From contig NZ_BCTP01000007.1 in assembly GCF_001571345.1 (NCBI RefSeq), positions 56,660 to 120,659 on the forward strand: a DNA stretch of 64,000 bases. Direction: 5' to 3'. Each line of letters opens with the position of its first letter. Positions within the stretch are counted from its first letter, which is position 1. Of the stretch, positions 57,907 through 64,000 are shown in pieces. Source of the DNA: Komagataeibacter xylinus NBRC 15237 (GTDB lineage: Bacteria > Pseudomonadota > Alphaproteobacteria > Acetobacterales > Acetobacteraceae). The notes beneath the pieces were generated by a model that saw nothing but the letters and a program-made list of their open reading frames with translations, did no database searches and was not told where the DNA came from. A program made the position numbers and the translations under genes.

Positions 57907-58662
57907 ATGAGCAAGACACCCTCCCTCCCTTCGCTCGATCGGCTGCCGCCTCCCGCGCGGGCGGCCTTCCTTCTGGATTTTGACGGCACGCTGGTAGATA
58001 TCGCGCCCACGCCCGAATCCGTGGTGGTGGCGCCGGGCCTGCGCGACACCCTGCGCCGCCTGCGTGACAAATGCGGCAACGCGCTCGCGGTCATCTCGGG
58101 CCGCCCCATCGAGCAGATCGACCATTTCCTGCCTGATGTGCCCTATGCCGTGGCGGGCGAGCATGGCATCGCCATCCGCCATGCGCCGGGCCAGCCCATC
58201 GAGCGCGCGGCGCTGCCGCCCGTGCCGAAGGCATGGATGGATGAGGCGGAAAGGCTCGCCACCGCTCACCCCGGCGTGCGGATCGAACACAAGAAGGCTG
58301 GGCTGGTGCTGCATTACCGTGGCGCGCCCGATGCGGGTCCGGCGCTGGGCCGGATCGCGGATGAATGGGTGGACGCCACCCACGGCGCGTTTCATGTGCA
58401 GGCCGCCAAGATGGCGTGGGAAATCCGCCCCGCTGGCATCGACAAGGGTCATGCGGTCGAAGCGGTGATGAAAAGCGCGCCCTTTGCGGGTCGTCTGCCT
58501 ATTTTCGTGGGCGATGACGTGACGGATGAGGATGGCATGCGCGCAGCGGTCGGCCTTGGTGGCGCTGGTTTCCGCATTCCCCACGATTTCCCTGATCCGG
58601 CGGCCTTCCGTGCATGGCTGGCCATGTTGGCACAGGGGGGTGATGGCGCATGGGGCGGCTGA
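57907..58662 (+). CDS. otsB: Trehalose-6-phosphate phosphatase
   Basis: 251 residues from the ATG at 57907. HAD motif I LLDFDGTLVD (Asp24, Asp26), ISGRPIEQID, GEHGIA, and C-terminal FVGDDVTDEDGM. Produces trehalose from trehalose 6-phosphate. Overlaps otsA by 13 nt. Together they give osmoprotection and desiccation resistance. Confidence 0.95.
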   Translation: MSKTPSLPSLDRLPPPARAAFLLDFDGTLVDIAPTPESVVVAPGLRDTLRRLRDKCGNALAVISGRPIEQIDHFLPDVPYAVAGEHGIAIRHAPGQPIERAALPPVPKAWMDEAERLATAHPGVRIEHKKAGLVLHYRGAPDAGPALGRIADEWVDATHGAFHVQAAKMAWEIRPAGIDKGHAVEAVMKSAPFAGRLPIFVGDDVTDEDGMRAAVGLGGAGFRIPHDFPDPAAFRAWLAMLAQGGDGAWGG

Positions 58663-60002
58663 TTATCGTATCCAACCGCGTGCCTTCCCCGCGTGAGCGC
58701 AGCCAGCCCGCCGGCGGGCTGGCGGTCGGGCTGAAAGATGCCCTGCGCGAGGGGGAATCGCTCTGGTTCGGCTGGTCGGGCAAGCAGGTGCAGTTGCATG
58801 GCGGCGACCCGGTGCCCCGGCTCGACAGGGTCGATAACGTCACCTACGCCACCATTGACCTGACCCCGTTGCAATATGAGGGGTTCTACCAGAATTTCTC
58901 CAATGGCATCCTGTGGCCGCTGTTCCACTACCGCGTCGGGCTGATGAACTATTCCCGCACGGACTGGAAGACGTATCTGGCGGTCAACGCCATGTTCGCC
59001 CGCACGCTGCTGCCCCTGCTCCGGCCTGATGACACGATCTGGGTGCATGACTACCACCTGTTCCCGCTCGGGCAGGCGTTGCGTGACCTTGGGGTGAAGT
59101 GCCGCATCGGCTTCTTCCTGCACATTCCGTTCCCGCCCTGGAGCCTCGTGCGCTCGTTGCCCGGTGCCGACCTGCTGCTTGAAGACATGCAGAGCTACGA
59201 CCTGATTGGCGTGCAGACGCCCGAGGATGCCGAGAACCTCAACCATTGCCTTCAGGCCAATGGCCTCGCGGTGCGCGGGCAGGCTTTTCCCATCGGCATC
59301 GACCCCGATGAATTCCGCGCGCAGGCTGAAAAGAGCATGAAAGGCCCGGAGGTCGAGCGGCTGGAAGGCAGCCTGCGTGGCGCCAAGCTGGTGCTGGGCG
59401 TGGACCGGCTGGATTATTCCAAGGGCCTGCCCGAGCGGTTTCGCGGCTATGAGGCCATGCTGGCGCGCTACCCCGAGCATCGCGGCAAGGTGACCTTTCT
59501 GCAGGTTGCCCCCATCTCGCGCGGCAGCGTTGAGGAATACCGGCAGTTGCGCCGCCAGCTTGATGAACTGACCGGGCGGATCAACGGGGCCTATTCCGAA
59601 TTCGACTGGACGCCCATCCGCTACATTACCCGCCCGCTGGCGCGTGAGGTGCTGGCCGGGTTCTACCGCCGGGCCGAAGCAGCCCTGATCACGCCGCTGC
59701 GCGATGGCATGAACCTCGTGGCCAAGGAATACGTGGCTGCCCAGGACCCGGCCAATCCGGGCGTGCTGATCCTGTCGCATTTTGCCGGTGCCGCGCCGGA
59801 AATGGATGAGGGCATTCTGGTCAATCCCTATGACCCCGACGAGATTGCCGATGCCCTGCACGCCGCCCTGACCATGGGGCTGGCGGAGCGGCGCACGCGC
59901 TGGCAGGCGCTGGAGCAGGAGGTGAGCAGCACTACGGCCATAAGCTGGGCGGCTGACTTCCTGCAGGCACTTGACGCGGCACCCATGGCGGGGCGGTCGT
60001 AG
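58650..60002 (+). CDS. otsA: Trehalose-6-phosphate synthase
   Basis: 450 residues. IIVSNRVPSPRE at the N-terminus, WVHDYHLFPLGQALR, FFLHIPFPPWS, GVDRLDYSKGLPERF and DGMNLVAKEYVAAQ are the GT20 motifs. Joins UDP-glucose and glucose 6-phosphate. Begins in the otsB end; dsbB follows 6 nt later. Confidence 0.96.
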   Translation: MGRLIIVSNRVPSPRERSQPAGGLAVGLKDALREGESLWFGWSGKQVQLHGGDPVPRLDRVDNVTYATIDLTPLQYEGFYQNFSNGILWPLFHYRVGLMNYSRTDWKTYLAVNAMFARTLLPLLRPDDTIWVHDYHLFPLGQALRDLGVKCRIGFFLHIPFPPWSLVRSLPGADLLLEDMQSYDLIGVQTPEDAENLNHCLQANGLAVRGQAFPIGIDPDEFRAQAEKSMKGPEVERLEGSLRGAKLVLGVDRLDYSKGLPERFRGYEAMLARYPEHRGKVTFLQVAPISRGSVEEYRQLRRQLDELTGRINGAYSEFDWTPIRYITRPLAREVLAGFYRRAEAALITPLRDGMNLVAKEYVAAQDPANPGVLILSHFAGAAPEMDEGILVNPYDPDEIADALHAALTMGLAERRTRWQALEQEVSSTTAISWAADFLQALDAAPMAGRS

Positions 60003-60008
60003 CCGCCC

Positions 60009-60518
60009 ATGCGTTCAACCGCTTTATTGATGGTAATGGCCGGGTGCGCCGCGCTTGCGGTGGCCTGGTGGAGTGAATACACGCTGGGCCATGTGCCCTG
60101 CGGGTTGTGTTTATGGGAACGCTGGCCCTATCGGGTGCTGGCGGGGCTGGGGCTGCTGGCGCTGGTGCTGCCACGTGATGCGGCGCGTGGCGCGCTGTGG
60201 CTGTGCATGCCGGTGCTGCTTGTGGCGGCTTTCCTTGGCGGCCTGCATGTAGGGGTGGAGCAGGGCTGGTGGCCCAGTCCGCTGCCCGAATGCCGAGCGC
60301 CCACGTTTCATGGCGGCAGTTTCGCGCAGCGTCTGGCCTCCATGCCGCGCCGCCCGGCCAAGCCGTGCGATGCGGCAACCTATCTTGTGCCCGGCGTGCC
60401 GCTTTCCATGGCGGCGATGGGCGGGATCTACGCGCTGGCGCTGATCCCTGTCGTGCGCCGGGGGTTGCGGGTCAGGGCGAAGTTCCGCGGCCGCGGCCGA
60501 AAAACAATCCAAGGATGA
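60009..60518 (+). CDS. dsbB: Disulfide bond formation protein B
   Basis: 169 residues. Four membrane helices; the first periplasmic pair of cysteines in VPCGLCLWERWPYR (CxxC) and the second pair in LPECRAP and KPCDAAT. Oxidises DsbA and passes electrons to quinone. Close to otsA (6 nt), but the function is unrelated. Its last 47 nt overlap the DUF1328 gene on the opposite strand. Confidence 0.93.
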   Translation: MRSTALLMVMAGCAALAVAWWSEYTLGHVPCGLCLWERWPYRVLAGLGLLALVLPRDAARGALWLCMPVLLVAAFLGGLHVGVEQGWWPSPLPECRAPTFHGGSFAQRLASMPRRPAKPCDAATYLVPGVPLSMAAMGGIYALALIPVVRRGLRVRAKFRGRGRKTIQG

Positions 60519-60648
60519 ACAGTACGATGAAAATGAAGAACAGCACCTTGCCGAAATAGGCAAATGTGTCCGAAATGCCGCCGAAGCCAAAAACCGCGGC
60601 GATCAGGGCGAGAACAAGGAATGTGATGGTCCAGCGTAACAGGTCCAT
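60472..60648 (-). CDS. DUF1328 small membrane protein (YtjA-like)
   Basis: 58 residues from the ATG at 60648. MDLLRWTITFLVLALIAAVFGFGG, then FAYFGKVLFFIFIVLFILGLFFGR: two membrane helices, exactly the DUF1328 pattern. Stress-linked small membrane protein in other bacteria. Tail-to-tail overlap with dsbB. Confidence 0.9.
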   Translation of the reverse strand: MDLLRWTITFLVLALIAAVFGFGGISDTFAYFGKVLFFIFIVLFILGLFFGRGRGTSP

Positions 60649-60808
60649 GATCCGGTTCCTTCCGATCGATGTTGTGACAGACGCGGGCATGACATCCGCC
60701 CCTTAACAATGCGCCAGAGGGCGACGGGTTCATCGCAATACGTTATTTTGGCCCTGGCGCGGTCGTGACCCGAGCGGAATTTCGCGCAGAACAGGCGGGA
60801 GGCACTCC

Positions 60809-62869
<2,061 letters not shown>

Positions 62870-63019
62870 TTCAGATCAATCCTGATTCCGAATTTCTTAA
62901 CCCATTCCTGACAAATACGGTCCTGAAAGAATGCTTTTTCCGCCCCGACCGGGCGGCGGGGCAGCGGATCATCTGCGGCGAGGCCGGTTCCTGCCGCCGT
63001 GAGACAAGGAACGGAATGA

Positions 63020-64000
63020 ATGGGATACGTGACCGTAGCCGGGGCCACCGGGCTCACGCTGGGGCTTAACCAGGACACGACTGCGCTGATGCAGGGCCTG
63101 CAGCAGAACGCGGCGCAGAACGCCCAGAACGCCCTTAACGCTTTTGATGAGGGGATCCCCCAAAACGAAATCACCTCGCTGGAAGGGGACAGCAGCAATC
63201 CCGCCTGGGGGGCGGTGCTGGCCGCCCAGGCCGTGGGCGTGGTTGCCATTGACGGCGCGCTCAAGCAGGATTCGGGCGGCAGTATCGAGACGCTGGCCGG
63301 GGCAGGCACCTATGATGCCACCGCCCGCACGGTGGAAATTGGCAGCGCGACGGGCAGCGGCCTCGACCAGGAGATCAACATCCAGGGCGGCTCTGGCGCG
63401 ACCAATGTGATGGATGGCGATGACGGTACGGTGGTCTACGCTGCGGCTTCAGGCAATGTAGATTATTATGCCGCTGCGGGTGATACGTTCTTCCTCAGCG
63501 GAACGGGGCAGGATGTCATCCACACCATGGGCGGCACGGACACCATCCTTGCCTATGACAGCACCCCCACCGTAACCGGCGACTGGACCGCTCCCGGCGC
63601 GGTGACCGATGTCTCGACGCAGTTCAGTGGCGATGGCAGCACGCTCGATGTGTACAATGGCGTCGTGGTGCAGGATACCGAGTTCGATACGATCAATACC
63701 GCGAAGATGGATGGTTTCTTCAACAGCGGATCAGACAACGCGACCGTCACCATCAATGGCGGCGCGAATGACACCATCAACGCCGGCACCGCGCTGGTGG
63801 TGCAGGGCCTGGATGACAGTACGATCAATGCCAGCGGGTCTGGCGCGCTGACCTTCATCAGCGCGAGCACGGCTTTGCCCGTGGCCGATACCATAACAGG
63901 CAGCAATGCCACCATTTTCGGCGCGGCCGGGGTGGACCTGACGGCCGCCACCAGCGGCACGACCACGTATTATGCCGGTAGCGGCAATGAAACGCTCGAC
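63020..64000 (+). CDS. Large repetitive surface or secreted protein, N-terminal part (runs off window)
   Basis: The frame is open from the ATG at 63020 (AAGGAACGG upstream) to the window end, giving 327 residues without a stop. N-terminal Asn/Gln-rich helix region (GLQQNAAQNAQNALNAF), then short Gly/Asp/Asn-rich beta repeats such as GGSGATNVMDGDDGTVVYA, GTGQDVIHTMGGTDTILAYDS, SGSDNATVTINGGANDTINAG and YAGSGNETLD. These resemble beta-roll or solenoid adhesins and RTX-like proteins, some of which carry C-terminal Hint domains in this family. No signal peptide, so probably type I secreted. Confidence 0.75.
   Translation, partial: MGYVTVAGATGLTLGLNQDTTALMQGLQQNAAQNAQNALNAFDEGIPQNEITSLEGDSSNPAWGAVLAAQAVGVVAIDGALKQDSGGSIETLAGAGTYDATARTVEIGSATGSGLDQEINIQGGSGATNVMDGDDGTVVYAAASGNVDYYAAAGDTFFLSGTGQDVIHTMGGTDTILAYDSTPTVTGDWTAPGAVTDVSTQFSGDGSTLDVYNGVVVQDTEFDTINTAKMDGFFNSGSDNATVTINGGANDTINAGTALVVQGLDDSTINASGSGALTFISASTALPVADTITGSNATIFGAAGVDLTAATSGTTTYYAGSGNETLD

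Noticed and set aside
62940..62956. GC hairpin CCGCCC/GGGCGG after nadE as terminator
   Set aside because: Short stem without a following T run; too weak to call.

Overview
This is a GC-rich (roughly 65% by eye) alphaproteobacterial chromosome segment. It is most likely from an acetic acid bacterium (Acetobacteraceae, Komagataeibacter/Gluconacetobacter-like). The inference rests on an oxidative pentose phosphate operon of the type these sugar oxidisers use, an NDUFA12-type complex I gene, the zapA-6S RNA-5-formyl-THF ligase arrangement, a mycobacterial-type AhpC/AhpD pair, and a zinc-free L36. Nearly every gene is housekeeping. There is no prophage, CRISPR array or intact insertion sequence.

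Layout. 1-5.5 kb: plus-strand sugar phosphate operon (zwf end, two Cof-type HAD phosphatases, pgl, rpiA, gntK, a low-molecular-weight tyrosine phosphatase and a fructosamine/ribulosamine kinase). 5.6-8.3 kb: tRNA-Asp and the peroxide defence genes ahpD, ahpC and divergent oxyR, then rpmJ. 9.1-13.7 kb: minus-strand run of a MotA/MotB-like pair, a secreted OmpA-like protein, an inositol monophosphatase and EF-P, followed by the EF-P lysylation genes epmB and (divergent) epmA. 16-21.6 kb: HEAT-like protein, thiE, class I aldolase, zapA, 6S RNA, fthC and a YmdB-like phosphoesterase. 21.7-29.8 kb: AMP nucleosidase, TonB-like protein, hydrolase and quinone oxidoreductase, glnA/glnB, aminotransferase. 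29.9-36.5 kb: tRNA-His, an NAD-binding epimerase, a membrane-anchored protein, rplM-rpsI, a NUC1 nuclease and small secreted or membrane proteins. 36.6-47.8 kb: ilvD, an AsmA-like protein, tRNA-Thr, DsbA-like protein, amidohydrolase, SDR, tRNA-Ser, lepA and an S24-like regulator. 48-55.7 kb: secreted coiled-coil protein, DEAD-box helicase, zinc alcohol dehydrogenase, FemAB-like protein, RidA and a TSCPD-domain protein. 56-64 kb: NDUFA12, mlaD, a DUF2155 chain, otsB-otsA, dsbB, nadE and the start of a large repetitive surface or secreted protein that runs off the window.

The most striking non-coding structure is a dispersed repeat family. Its core is two hairpins, one with GCCGCC/GGCGGC arms and one with GAAGC/GCTTC arms, enclosed by AAAGTTTTTGG/CCAAAAACTTT. 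I count about 15 copies in 64 kb; all but one lie within about 25 nt of the 3' end of a gene or tRNA. Two copies are longer (about 155-170 bp) and carry terminal inverted repeats built on GACTGTTTGAAA, one of them with perfect 17-bp ends bounded by TA. This suggests a MITE whose core may now serve as a mobile 3'-end or terminator module.

A second notable point is the coupling of a tyrosine-phosphatase family protein and a ketosamine kinase to rpiA/gntK. In other organisms these two families together repair proteins glycated by ribose 5-phosphate, the metabolite RpiA makes or consumes.
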